Below, in pieces: positions 50,870 to 63,129 of a stretch of 64,000 nt of DNA; positions within the stretch are counted from its first letter, which is position 1; each line of letters starts with the position of its first letter. The stretch comes from Arcuatula senhousia (Eukaryota; Mollusca; Bivalvia; Mytilida; Mytilidae): positions 4,869,001-4,933,000 of the forward strand of contig OZ020305.1 in NCBI GenBank assembly GCA_963971305.1. Reading direction: 5' to 3'. The position numbers and the translations under genes are program-made. The notes beneath the pieces are model-generated. The model was not told where the DNA came from. It saw only the letters and a list, made by a program, of their open reading frames with translations, and did not search any database.

Positions 50870-51736
50870 TTAGGACGTTTGGATTTTTGTGAGTTTTTTC
50901 TTGATCAGTCTCTTTCTATCATCAGCCAAAATTGTGCATTCCAAAATATAGTGATATTCATCTCCTAACTGTTCATTACACAAGTTGCACATTCTATTAT
51001 TTCTATCAACATGGTGCCATCTACCCGTTTCTATGGGCAGTTTATGATTTCCCGTTCTAAATTGGCACATTAGAATAGAGTCTTTCTTGCTGAGAATATC
51101 GAAATATTTTTCTTTTTCTAGCGAATCTCTAAATAATTTATAGTTGGTCGCTTTAGAACAATTTTGCATTTCTTCATGCCAATTTTGTCGGAACTGATCA
51201 GAGAGACTTTGTTTAATTGTATGTTTTAATAAATCAAAGTTAGAGACATTTCGTAAGTTCCAAATATAAGCAAGTCCACACTCATTAAAAATACTTTTTA
51301 CAAATTCAAGCCATTGAAAAGATGTATGTTGGTTAACTGACAATTGGTACATAAGATTGTATGATAATGCACACAGTTTTGTTTGTTTACCTAAAATTAG
51401 TTTAGACCAATAAGAAATCATTCTAGTTTTTACGTCTAGAGAAAGTGGAAATCGTCCAATATCTCCATAAACGAAACAGCTAGGGGTAGAAGATTTAATA
51501 TTTAATAAAAGTTTACAGAATTTTAAATGAACTTTTTCGATCTGATAAAAAATTTTGTATCCCCAGAGTTCACACCCATAGAGTAAAATCGGTTTTACTA
51601 TTTTATCAAAGAGATCAAGTTGACACGAAATTGATAAATTGTGGTATTTGCCCAACTTTATTACTTCATTCATGGCCTTTGTTCCTTTATCAGTCTGTGA
51701 TTTAATAGCAAAGTTATAGTTACAAGTTTTATTATA
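50870..51736 (-). pseudogene. LINE reverse transcriptase C-terminal part, split by a repeat
   Basis: Minus-strand frame from TCNYNFAIKSQTDKGTKAMN through IVKPILLYGCELWGYKI to a zinc-knuckle CNLCNEQLGDEYHYILEC. This is the thumb and C-terminal region of an RTE/CR1-like LINE. The frame upstream of 51736 (MDRLTDRRTDRQTGC...) is read-through of a microsatellite in the inserted repeat. The preceding codons (NYLGTTLNK) are at 54032. Confidence 0.8.
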
Positions 51737-51963
51737 CCCCCCGCAAACAAAGTTTGGGGGGGTATATAGGAAACACCCTGTCTGTCTGTCTGTCCGTCTG
51801 TCCGTCAGTCTGTCCACATAACTCGTAAGCGCTTCTCCTCCTAAACCGCTTTAAGGATTTTGATGAAACTTTATCTAAAGGAAGTACATCATATGTAGAT
51901 GTGCATGAAGAATTTTCATTGCTCTTGGATATCATTCAGGGGAGATAATTGGACTTTGACTTC

Positions 51964-52440
51964 TTAGGTCTCATTAACCCCTTCCGGGTCAATTGGTCCC
52001 TCCCTTAAATAGTCCATAAAAAATAAAAAGTGCAGTGTTATTGTTTGTAATTGTCAAAGTTTTATTGGATTAATAATGGAATCATGTGTACAATCAAATG
52101 AAACCTAAAGATTCATTCATTTTAAATATCCTTGATTTATTTTTGACAAGTGTATGAATTTTGTTTACATGGCTGTGTGAAAAGGCTCCATGTGGAAGAC
52201 CGGAAAGCATGGTAAAAAGGGTATTTTGAGCATTTGTAAACAATCCAAGTTTGCGAAAAAAGTAATCCTTGATGGTGAAGGTTTTATACCAGCATTAGAC
52301 AGCAAACTTTATTAGCTTCGCAATGATATATAACATGTGTACCATCTTACCCGTATTTGTTCAAGCAAAAATTTAGAAAATGAAGATTTTAAGCTGAAAA
52401 TGAATGTGAACGTCAAAAGGGTTATTTGAGACCTTAAGAA
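51964..52440. mobile_element. ~475-bp inverted-repeat element, copy A
   Basis: Begins TTAGGTCTCATTAACCCC and ends GGTTATTTGAGACCTTAA, an imperfect inverted pair. Practically the same sequence recurs at 52996-53474. TTAA at the end suggests a piggyBac-like target, but this is uncertain. Confidence 0.6.
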
Positions 52441-52995
52441 TACAGCTTATTTGTGTCTTCTGTAGGCTATCCTGGTAGTTTAACAATGGTATCCCCTTAG
52501 CAACCATTGTATTTTTTGCTTTTTGTCACTGTATTTACCCTCATACAGGAAAAGAAATATTGTTTGATGCATATTTTTTTCCAAACCTCACTTTTAATCA
52601 GAAATTTAGGCTCGAACGATTGAAAATAAGAAGACTTTCTTGCTCGCGACACGACAAAATGTTGATTATTTCATATGCTGATGCCTGTTTTTATTTTTTC
52701 ATAGAGTTGTCTGCCCTTAGACCATTTAAATAAAGTCACTGCAATGTAACTCTACCTATAAAAACATGTTTTAATTGTGAGAGAGTGAATAGAGCAAAGT
52801 CTAAGCCATTTAACATAGAAAATTTTATGCGACGTCAACTTTTTAAGGTTTTCTCATGGTACACCCCTATTTCAAATGCCCATAAAATCAAAACCGCACA
52901 ACTCCTTGGCTTGTATGAGGGCTTAATAAATTCAAAAAATCCTCCTCTTTTTATTTTCATATTCAAATATGATTTTCTGGTGCATTGTGTTATTT

Positions 52996-53474
52996 TAAGG
53001 TCTCATTAACCCCTTCCGGGTCAATTGGTCCCTCCCTCAAATAGTCCATAAAAAATAAAAAGTGCAGTGTTATTGTTTGTAATTGTCAAAGTTTTATTGG
53101 ATTAATAATGGAATCATGTGTACAATCAAATGAAACCTAAAGATTCATTCATTTTAAATATCCTTGATTCATTTTTGACAAGTGTATGAATTTTGTTTAC
53201 ATGGCTGTGTGAAAAGGCTCCATGTGGAAGACCGGAAAGCATGGTAAAAAGGGTATTTTGAGCATTTTGTAAACAATCCAAGTTTGCGAAAAAAGTAATC
53301 CTTGATGGTGAAGGTTTTACACCAGCATTAGACAGCAAACTTTATTAGCTTCGCAATGATATATAACATGTGTACCATCTTACCCGTATTTGTTCAAGCA
53401 AAAATTTAGAAAATGAAGATTTTAAGCTGAAAATGAATGTGAACGTCAAAAGGGTTATTTGAGACCTTAAATAC
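52996..53474. mobile_element. ~475-bp inverted-repeat element, copy B
   Basis: Begins TTAAGGTCTCATTAACCCC and ends GGTTATTTGAGACCTTAA. It is nearly identical to copy A in the same orientation, 1032 bp away, so either two insertions or a local duplication. Confidence 0.65.
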
Positions 53475-54029
53475 ATTATTCAATGGGAGACCTCGTAAGC
53501 GCAACTCCTTCTAAACCGCTCAAAGGATTTTGATGAAACTTTACATGAAGGAAGTACATCATATCTAGATGTGCATGAAGAATTTTCATCGCAATCAGAC
53601 ATCATTCAGGGGAGATAATTGGACTTATTCTTTTTAAATACATTATACAATGGGAAACCTTGTAAGCGCTTCTCCTCCAAAAACGCTTGAAGGATTTTGA
53701 TGAAACTTAATCTTAAGGAAGAACATCATATGTAGATGTGCATGAAGAATTTTCATCGCAATCAGACATCATTCAGGGGAGATAATTGGACTTAGACTTT
53801 TTAAATACATTATTCAATGGGAAACCTTGTAAGCGCAACTCCTCTTAAAACGTTGGATGGATTTTGTTGAAAATTTACATGAAGATAGTACATCATCTGT
53901 AGATGTGCATGAAGAATTTGTATTGCTCTCGGTTATCATCGAGGGGAGATAACTGGACCTGAGATTTTTCTTTTACAGTACAGAGTCCAATATGAAGCGG
54001 GGGGTATCTTTTTGTGAGCTCGCTCACAG

Positions 54030-54550
54030 TATTACTTGTTTAGGGTTGTGCCAAGATAATTAAATTCTTTGACAATTTCAATTTCTTTATCATCTAAAGT
54101 AAAGTGTAAATTATTTGGGAGCCTTCCACTAGAAAAGCATATGATTTTAGTTTTATCTATATTGACTTTTAGTTTCCAATCTTTGCAATATTTATAGAAG
54201 CTTTCTAGTTGTTGTTGTAGCCCGGCTGCAGTTTCAGACATCAGTACTGTACCATCCGCATACAGTATAGCAAAGATTTTGACATAAACCCCTAAGATTG
54301 ATTCCATTTCATTAGTTATTGATGTTAGTCTGTTATTATTTTGGCATCCTAAGAAAGATTCTAGATCGTTTAAAAAACTGCAAATAGAAAAGGAGACATA
54401 TTTTCACCTTGCCTCACTCCATTGTCACACGAGAAAAATGTGGAACTTTCATTGTTGTAAACAATATTAGATTTTATGTTTCTATACATGTTTTGAATGA
54501 CGGCTAACATTTTCCCATTTATATTATTCAACATAAATTCTAAAGTAGAT
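54030..54550 (-). pseudogene. LINE reverse transcriptase core fragment
   Basis: Minus-strand reading: NGVRQGENMSPFLFAVF (motif B), then a stop, then FAILYADGTVLMSE (YADD altered to YADG, motif C), CKDWKLKVNIDKTKIICFSSG and FNYLGTTLNK. It continues at 51736 after the inserted repeat. The changed catalytic Asp and in-frame stop mark it dead. Confidence 0.8.
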
Positions 54551-54770
54551 GTATTCTTCCGTAAATGACTCTTTTCAGTGTGAGATGACCAGGTTGAGAT
54601 GCCAGCACGTGCAGCGATCTCACACTGGTCAATTATCCAATAATAACCGCCGGTACTGATATTGATCGATGATGTCGACCAATGAAATGCACTGTTATTT
54701 TATACTTTTGGTTTTTAGAATGAAGTCCTCTAAGGTTTCAGAATATTTAATTTAATTTCTTACGGAAGAA

Positions 54771-54940
54771 ATAGGTACTTACACGCGTTCTTGGAAAACC
54801 GGCAATGATCTTTCACTCGTGATAGAATTTTTTGGGTCTTTCGACTCGTTCCGCTGCGCTCCACTCGCAAAAAGACTGAAAAATTCTATCACTCATGAAA
54901 GATCAGCCGGTCTTTTCCAAGAACTTATGTAAGAACCTAT
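54771..54940. mobile_element. 170-bp fold-back MITE
   Basis: ATAGGTACTTACA...TTCTTGG and CCAAGAACTTATGTAAG...ACCTAT are inverted; inner GATAGAATTTTT/AAAAATTCTATC also pair. The centre is GTTCCGCTGCGCTCC. A common style of small palindromic element in bivalves; class not determined. Confidence 0.75.
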
Positions 54941-56328
54941 AAATCCTATTGCTCTCAGTTTTTCTGTCATGTAATTGTATTGTTTGTTTATTGTTATGAC
55001 ATGTATTTGTTTATGCAAATAAAGTAATTCAATTTGGTATAATTTTCACCAGTCCCAGGGCTAATTAACAACCTGTCATGATACATCCATTCATCTGTTA
55101 ATGACCAAATTCAAAAGTCTGATCTCTTGTTAATTAACCAATTATTGTCCAAGCTTGACTGCAATTGTCAGCTTGTAAACCAAACATGTTAATTATAGGT
55201 GTCTTCTCCAAGCCATTTATAATTGGCTTCCAGGTTTAATAAAATCTTAATTTAATGTGATCTGTTCACAATTAATTGATCAATGAATTGTAATTAATCC
55301 TAATCATTTTGAAAGTTAAATTTCCATGAAAAAGAAACAATTTTTTTAACAGAGTTTTGCCCTTTAAATTTAATGAATTCCCACATTCTGAACTTTGACA
55401 GATTAAAAAAAAATCATGAAAATAATGTTGAATCCAGTCAAAGTATGTGGTTGGGTAGTAATAGATATGTTGAATGATAGCTGTTAAAGCTTAGGTTGTA
55501 TACTCAACTGGGAGTAAATATGTATAGTTTGCACATGGGTAATAGTTCGTCAACTGCTTTGTGAAAACTTAAAAAAAAAACTTGAAAAGCTGTATGTAAG
55601 ATCTGCAAATGTTATTATTAATCCTTAAAATTATTACAATTTCTTAGAAGATCTTTTTAAAAGAAAGTATAACATTCTCTGTAGAGTTAATATATACGAG
55701 TATCAATATTTAAATTTTGGCGTTAAACAGTCTATTATTTTATAATCAAAGTCATTGACCTTACTCCAGTTGTTTTGCATGATTTAGAATTTTCCTATTT
55801 TATAACTACTTTCTGATTTTTTTAAAGTGTTTTGAAAGAAAAGAAAAAAAAATAATAATAAAAAATTAATTCATTAAGATATATTTTAAGCAGTTAAATC
55901 AACTAAAAAAACCTAAGATCTTATCATGTAAGATCAGATATGATTGTTGGAACAGATTTTTATCCTTGTGTTTTGTTCTTATAAATATTTAACAAGATAA
56001 CAAACTATGGTCTTTATTAGGTTTATGTAATTCAATATGTTTAACAATACAGTTACTGATAAGTCACACATGTAATGAATAGTGTCACTAAGAAATGAAA
56101 AGGTTTTACAGAAGTTTTGGTGGGACAAATTTCTTTAATTTTAAATTCTTTTCGAGTGTAAAATAAGGAGCATAAAATTCCAATTTTTATTTTGGTAAGT
56201 ATATATATATATATATATGTAGAAATTGTACAATACAACAGTCTTGCTTATGCAGGATAATCTTGTCCAAAAAAGAAATCTGTGATCTGTACTAAATGTT
56301 GAAATTATGATTTTTGTCTCATTTGTAG
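54941..56328. other. Intergenic/5' flank of the axonemal gene
   Basis: AT-rich with no coding signal. Includes an (AT)n run at about 56200-56218. A splice acceptor TTTGTAG at 56328 suggests an untranslated exon farther upstream. Confidence 0.5.
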
Positions 56329-56363
56329 TAGATTAAACCAAGTCCCTAGAAAATCCCTCAACC

Positions 56364-59300
56364 ATGCCAGGTGATTCCTTACGTGTGGACAAGCCTATTG
56401 TCGAGCCACTGAGTGGCACAGATTACTTGTCATCAACAAACTTCCAGGTGGCACAAGACACCACAGAGAACAGGAAAGGTCTCAAGAGTATCTTTAAGAA
56501 TGATTACCCACCGTACAGTCACTATGGGCGTGGTGAGCAAGCTCAGAGGCCAGCTCTGGCTGAAGTTATGCATAGGGACCAGTCATATTTCAAGGTGAGC
56601 AGCTATAGTATTTATCATGTAGACTGTCATCACAGAAGGTTTTTAGTTTTATATAATTTAAAGAATCTCTACACTATATGTAAGGATTTGTTGGTTAAGG
56701 TTTATTTCATTTCCAAATACTTCCCCAGACAACATTACCTACCACCTATTTGCCTGGAGATTCATCATTAATGAAGCAAGAAGCAAAGAGGCACCAATGG
56801 GGCATTCAAGTGTCAAAAGTCCGAGAAGGGAAATGACAAGACCAGTAAACATGAGCAAGAACAGCACAGGAAAACACAAAACACAAAATCAACAGAACAA
56901 CACGAACTCAAGTTGTAACAAGAGTGAACTCAGGTGCTCTGGAAGAGTAAGTGGTTCCTGTCTGCTATTGCACATCTGTTATCATTTATCTTAGGGAAAA
57001 TGCATACAATCATGTTTATAGATGGAAATAAAGCATCTTCTAGATATTTATTCAAATTTGACTCAGAAAGTTTACAGATGCAGTTTAAGCTTCCAAATTG
57101 AGGGAAAAAGTTTTTGATACAGTAAGTTTTTATGTCTTTATTTTATTTAAAGGGAGATAATTCTGAGAGTATGCAGGCCTACCAGTACAGGTACATGAAG
57201 AACCCCATTCTAACAGACACCTATCAAACCTTACGAGGAACCAACTTTAAGCCTGACAGAGACTTACACAAGGTCAACGTCTTTGGTACCATGCACAATC
57301 ATTATTTCGTACCAAAGATGAATAACGATTACCATCGTGCAGGTCCTGTAACAAATACTCACCAATCCAACATTCCAAACGGAGACCCAGAAAAAATCAC
57401 TCAACCATGGTCAGATTATAATGACAAGTTCAGAGGTCATGATACATCTGTTGTCAAAGTGTTCAGAGCTCCATCCATGCATGAAGGTAAGTCCATGTAA
57501 TTGTGAAATCAGTGCCAAGAGACCTGAAATAGATTAATAGTTTGCTGCATCTCAAAGCATTCAGATAGACAGGCAAATTTGACTCAAATGAGTTTCATGT
57601 TATTTGAACTTCACGTGAAATTCATGTGAATCTCATGTGAATTTCGCATGGAAATCACATGAGTTTACCTGAAGTTGATGTGAACTATTCACGTGAAATT
57701 GATGTGAAGTGTTTTCATATGAATTTCACGTGAAATTCCCATGAACTTTTTGATGTGAGTTTCATGTAAAAGCTCGATTCCGGTGAATTAAAGTGATTTT
57801 TTTACATGAAACTTATGTTAGCCAAATTTGCCTTTGTATGGTCCTCAAGAAGTCTGGAGACTGAACAGAATATTGTGTGTGTATGAAGCAGGGCATGAAA
57901 TGATGGAATCTTATGAAACTTTACTTGAAAGAAATACATCATATGAATTTATGAATCAAGAAAATTCATTGTAGTAAAGGATGTACAAGTAAAAATTAAT
58001 TTGTTGAATTAATCATTGGCCAGATTCCATGAAATGAAAAATTAGGGTTATAAAATGGTTACTATTAGGTGACAAGCAGGGGGGCAGGGAAATAATTTTC
58101 GTAACTGTTTTATCAGCAACTATTTATCACAGCCTCTTTATATTTGGTATGCAGCATTTACATGGGATCCTTTACTATAGGAGTTGATTTCAGGATTATC
58201 GCTTAAGGTAAATTTGGCTATTTTTGACTTTGTTTTATTTTGAAATATCTTTGTTGCTGTTTTCTTTATTTATTTAAAAGATTTTTATTTTTACATTTAA
58301 AATATTTTCATCATGAATGTTATATTTCTTAAGGTGGTCCTCCAACAGTAAAAGGTGATGATAGAATGTCCAACTTTAACACGACCCATAACCTGATGTT
58401 TCCAGACAAGTCACAGCCAAGAGTTAAAGCTCTCTCTGCAGTATGTATTACATTAGGAATAAAAAATGTAGAAGTACACCACTTCTCCTCTCTTAAACAA
58501 AAACAAAAACAAAAATAAAACAAACAACAACCTAACATACAATATGTCAAGCTTCTTTAAAAAGTGTAATCTGAGTGACATTTCCATGTGACTTAGTTGT
58601 CTCTCAGCTGTACATTATCCATCAAACTTCTTTCTTAATGTCTGCTGGTGTAAGCATGCATTGAGGTTTTCAAGTGGAGGTCCCTCTTATAGGACATTCA
58701 TAAAAACTTAGCAGTTGCAAACTTCTAGTGTTTTATGTATAGAAAAGAACTACGAAATACATTTAATGTACACGTATAACTTATTTTGGTTAATTCTATG
58801 TAATTGTTTTCGTCTAAAGCCAACAGGAACAAATGTACCAAAAGGTGACCCTGATAAAGTTCTAGAAAGAGAGACAACCATGAAGGAGTCTTACAACAAC
58901 CTTACAAACCAACACCAACACACACCATATCATAAATCATCAGTCAGTGGACAAATAAGAAAAACCAACTTCCATTCTGAAGACTGTTACAAAGAGAATG
59001 ACTACCAGACTACTGCAACGAGGTCATACATGCCAGCACATGTGCAAGGTTAGTGAAATATGCGTCATACATGCTGTCACAGGTTCAAGATTACTAAAAA
59101 ACTAGGTCATATATGTCAGCTGGTGACCAAACATTGCTGCAACATTTGAAAACATAAAACCCAACTACCCCGATACTTTATCAAGATCAGACATGCTGGC
59201 ACATGGAAGGTTGGTAAAAACTAGGTCATACATACCAGCTCATGTGATTTATCTGTCAAAACTAGGTCATACATACCAGCTCATGTGATTTATCTGTCAA

Positions 59301-62052
59301 AACTTGGTCATACATGCACATGTTTTAATGCTGATACATGTCTGTATATATACAAGGTTAGTGAAAAAAATGTCACACATTCCTGTACATGTCCAAAGTT
59401 AGTGAGGATATAAGTCATACATGCAAGCACATGTACAATGCCGGTGAAAACTAAGTCATGCCAGCATGTGTAAAAGATGAATGAAAAGTGGGTCATACAT
59501 GATAGCACATGTGTTAGATAGTGAAACTAGGTCATACATGCCAACTCATTTGCAAGATTTGTAATAACAAGTAATATTTATATGTATTGCATAAAAAACC
59601 ACACAATTTTTATATTTTTAAGAGTTGCATGCAAATTATGCATTTAGTATTGCACTTTTAAAAAGGCAAAAAATAAGATAAAACAAATAAGTGATAAAAA
59701 CTCCACTTACGATGAAAAGAAAATATATATATATGTTCAAAAAAAATCTGTTGAATTTAGTGATTTCAATGCAAGATTTCACATCAGTCATATAAATAGT
59801 TACTGTTTTTTTTTATTTAGTGAACAGATTTATTCCCAGTAAACATAGGAACCACTCGGACTTCCCTGGGGGTGACTTGGAGGAAGACAGAGTAAGAGAC
59901 AGAGTGAATACTACCACTGCCAGAGTCTATCATGGAAATGTGAGTCGCTAAATTATAAGGTCCCTGCATGGAGTATACAGACGACCAATAGTTTTCAATA
60001 TGTTGGTCTTCTGTCTGACCATCCAAAATAGTTTGTGGACCATAAATTCCAAAATAATTTTACAGAACAAATCTGAAATTTTACACAGTGATTTAGTACC
60101 ATGAGGATTGACATATTTTTAGCTCCTGCCTACTTGCAACTTGTGCAATCTATATATTCTACATCATTTAAGAAACAATGACTTTGATTTGCTTATAAAT
60201 GTGTTGTGTTGACCATGTTTGTACCTATGAAATCTGACTTTGTATATTAAGCATAAGGTCAGCAAGTTACTGTGTTACAATTGTTTGATTTCTTCTTCAG
60301 CCTCCTCTAGGTATCCACAATACAATTATATCTGGTGCTAATCTGAGGACCAAGAGTAAAGTTACGTTTGGAGAAAATAATCTGCCGAAGACTTTCTATG
60401 ATACAACCAACTATGACACATTTAAAGGGGTAAAAGTACCGTACACATACGATCGGACTAAATTCCATAAGGAAAGTAGCATACCTGTAAATTATTACAG
60501 CAGTGAGTATTTAGTAGCATATCTGGCTTAATGCTTGGATTGGAAGATCAGCAAATCAAACCTTTTAACAAGTGTACAAAAGATTTTCATTTAGAGAATT
60601 TGAAGATATTGGTTTATTCAATGGAAAAGCAAGGCATATTCTGTTGTCTTGCATCCTTCCATAACTATGTGTAAGACCCTCTTATTATTTGACATGTGAC
60701 TTCAGCCTAGTACTATATGGTTTAAAGGTACACCAAGTATCATCTACTTCATGTTAAGCAAGTATTTTAAAATGCAGGTGACATAAACCTCTGTATACAG
60801 CAGATCTGGTTTTACATGAATTTGATACTTATCGCCTTTTCAAAAACTCATCCAGAATTCTGATTTCGATTCTTTCGTTTTCATTTTTGCAAGAGTAGTT
60901 CCCTTTGCAGGTCGGCAACATGATGTGAACAAGCTAAGGAAAATATCAATTTATCCCTATCCGTTTTTGGCAAAATTTCCCTTCCCGATTCAAATAAACT
61001 GGTTTGGAGTGAATTCTTAGATGTAAACATATGTTTGAGCAGTTCAAAACTTCGGCAGACAAATTTAAAATGTTTTAAAAAGTTGACAATTTTAGTAAAT
61101 GTCAACAGATTTTAAATGGCGAAGCTGACCTGGAAGTTGTAAACCTGTATTGCATAATTAATAAAGATTTCTCGGGTTCACATGTCCAGAAAATAGTTTT
61201 TAAAAAGGACTATATACTCATGTGTTTTCTTTCCAGGAGATGAGGTTGATCATACATCAACCTATACAGATTACAAGGACCCTGACCAGAGAAAGAAACA
61301 TCCAAATAGCGATGCTCTCAATAATGTAAGATATTAAGAATCATAGTTAGAAATTGGATGCAGAATTTTTCATCATGTCATTTAGGTACATGTGCTTATA
61401 TCTGTTGTTTCATAGACTTTCCATACACTTATTCTGCTGTGATATTTTGAGTTGGATCGATTTGAAAATCCATCTAAGTGTGGTGGATATGCTGTATGTG
61501 ATTTTCAAAATTACATGAAGATATTTTTGTCACTTTTCTATCATGTTCATGACAGAAATACTCTGTTGATATAACCTGTGATATACAATTTAGAGAAAAG
61601 AAGTACCATAGTGGCATTCAAATTTCAGAAATTCTAAAGACAAAACAAAATCATTAAATTCAAACACCAAAGACAATAACACTAATAAAATATATTCAGT
61701 ATATACTCAGTTTTAGGTATGATTTAACAATTTTAGAGTTTAATTTCTTTTTTGTTTGAAATAATTGTTTTAATGCATGTATAATTTAGTCTATGACAGC
61801 TTTTAAAGTGTACTTTATGTCTGATGTATTAATGGGTCAACTTGTACAATTGTACATGAAATAAGTTGATCTGATTTAATTTTGTGATTTCAGTTGAAGA
61901 TGTCTCATATATTACCTCCCCTTGGTGGACCCCAGCGACACAACACGACCCACCAGGCCATGTTCACACCCAAATCTTCAGAGAAATACACGTATGATTC
62001 TGGTCGTCTACAGAGAAGTTCTGTACCTCTCGGAACAATGACCTGTCAATGA
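56364..62052 (+). CDS. Axonemal-type protein, TEX45/SAXO5-like (tentative), 8 coding exons
   Basis: Exons: 56364-56594, 57153-57486, 58334-58440, 58820-59048, 59821-59939, 60301-60502, 61237-61325, 61894-62052. All have GT-AG borders and matching phases, totalling 489 residues. The start ATG is the first in an exon that begins after the acceptor at 56328. The protein is hydrophilic, rich in Asn/Tyr/Pro/Thr, without membrane segments. Repeated motifs resemble microtubule-inner-protein repeats: NIPNGDPEKI and NVPKGDPDKV, TTxxxSYNN, FHSEDCYKENDY, LPPLGGPQRHNTTHQAMF. The GDP-repeat plus 'T-T-x-x-x-F' style recalls TEX45/SAXO5 and PPP1R32 relatives that stabilise axonemal microtubules. This assignment is by eye and uncertain; the gene model is much more certain than the name. 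Confidence 0.8.
56765..56990 (-). repeat. 3' tail of the 18.7-kb retroelement family (copy 3)
   Basis: Reverse complement of the 19114-19440 series: GTGAACTCAGGTGCTCTGGA, AGTAAGTGGTTCCTGTCTGC and GCACCAATGGGGCATTC are present. Lies inside the first intron of the axonemal gene. Confidence 0.75.
57571..57833. mobile_element. MITE with TTCACGTGAA palindrome array in intron
   Basis: The ends AGGCAAATTTG and CAAATTTGCCT are inverted, and GTTTCATG/CATGAAAC follow inside. Between them are about ten half or full copies of TTCACGTGAAATT/TTCATGTGAA, several being perfect CACGTG palindromes. In intron 2 of the axonemal gene. Confidence 0.75.
59020..59560 (+). repeat. Degenerate ~44-bp minisatellite growing out of an exon end
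   Basis: The unit CTAGGTCATACATGCCAGC...CATGTGCAAGGTTAGTGAAA is first seen as the last 30 bases of exon 4 (58820-59048) with its splice donor. It is then repeated about ten times, with drift, through the intron up to about 59560. Confidence 0.8.
61595..61700 (-). repeat. Possible diverged copy of the same dispersed repeat
   Basis: AGTACCATAGTGGCATTCAAATTTCAGAA and following A-rich words resemble the inner part of 56765-56990 (GCACCAATGGGGCATTC...). Too diverged to be sure. Confidence 0.3.
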
Positions 62053-63085
62053 AAGAGAAACAATATTTTTGTGTAATGTTAATTAAGCTGGTAATTTGGA
62101 GATACAAGTTATAAGAGTATTTAAATTAAGTGCTTGTTGTTGGTGCAAATATCATGGTTCTTCAGTTAAGGATAATGTTTAGTTTAGTAAAGGTTGAATA
62201 ATATGGTCATCAATAATTGTGCTCTTGGTGTTTTTCAAAGGCCAACATATTGAGATATATTTGATATGTTTCAAAAACTATTTTTGTAGGACTTCTTGAT
62301 GTGGCTTTGCAAAATAATCGGTTTATGATTTCTTATATTTATGTTGAAATTACTTTATTCTTCAATTATTTGTGAATATGCTAAAAAGAGTAGTTATGTA
62401 ATTTTCTTATAATTTTACATGTGACACATGTATTTCCATATGATGAAAAAAGTTTTGAAATGAAATATTGTTTAGCTATTCCACTTAAAATTTTAAGTGA
62501 TATTTACGTTTTGTACATGCATTTATATCAATGTACACACTGCTAAAGAAAGTGTTCATTTAATTTTTTATGAATTTGTGAAATAATCAAAATATAGCCA
62601 TTTATTTGTTCAATTCAAGTTTGTTGTGTGTTGTATTGAAGTGAAAATAGATAGTATTTAATGTCAACACTATTTTGCTTTGTTTCTAATGTTGTTATCA
62701 ACTAAAATATGTTTTTTTGAATTAATTCTATTTTTGATTTTGTACCCAGTATATATTTGTGTACGCTAGTCATTATTGTTTGTATGCTTTTGTTGATCTT
62801 TTTGAAATTTTATTTTAACAAGTGTATTTATATTCAGTGTCATGATTGTATAACATTCATTTTACTTTTTAATTCTTTGTTTGTTTTAAGGCTTGTTTAA
62901 TTTTACACCAAAATTTATGCTTTATTTTAAAGATTTTTTTTCAACTTTAAGAAGTCTATTTTGATGTTGTTTATTTTTACTTACATTAATCTTGCCATGA
63001 GGAAAATTCTTGCTATAGTTCTGTTTAAGACAGAATTTTTACAAATATTTTTTTTTTTTAATTAATGAAATATGTTAACTATTGT

Positions 63086-63129
63086 CATAGACCTGTATAT
63101 TGAATATTTATTTAATATACAGGTCTATG
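63086..63129. other. Perfect 16-bp hairpin in the 3' UTR
   Basis: Arms CATAGACCTGTATATT (63086-63101) and AATATACAGGTCTATG (63114-63129) are perfectly complementary, loop of 12. Could be a small MITE remnant or an RNA structure in the UTR. Confidence 0.7.

Larger units (their letters stand above)
51737..54039. mobile_element. Helentron/pearl-like element inserted in a LINE
   Basis: The left end is ATACCCCCCGCAAACAAAG and the right GCGGGGGGTAT, inverted. A CTGTCTGTCTGTCCGTCTGT microsatellite follows the left end. A ~165-bp unit (GTAAGCGC...GGATTTTGATGAAACTTTA...GTAGATGTGCATGAAGAATTTTCAT...CAGGGGAGATAATTGGACTT) occurs at about 51822 and then three times in tandem at 53487-53970. A 3' hairpin TGTGAGC-TC-GCTCACA lies at 54013-54028. 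It separates LINE codons now at 51736 and 54032. Two copies of a smaller element are inserted within it. Confidence 0.7.

Noticed and set aside
51737..51817. N-terminus of the minus-strand LINE protein with DRRTDRQTG repeats
   Set aside because: It is the translated microsatellite and end of the inserted Helentron-like element.
56596..56771. Extension of exon 1 of the axonemal gene through the GTGAGC donor
   Set aside because: The frame loses the hydrophilic character and runs into a repeat; splicing to 57153 keeps phase and composition.
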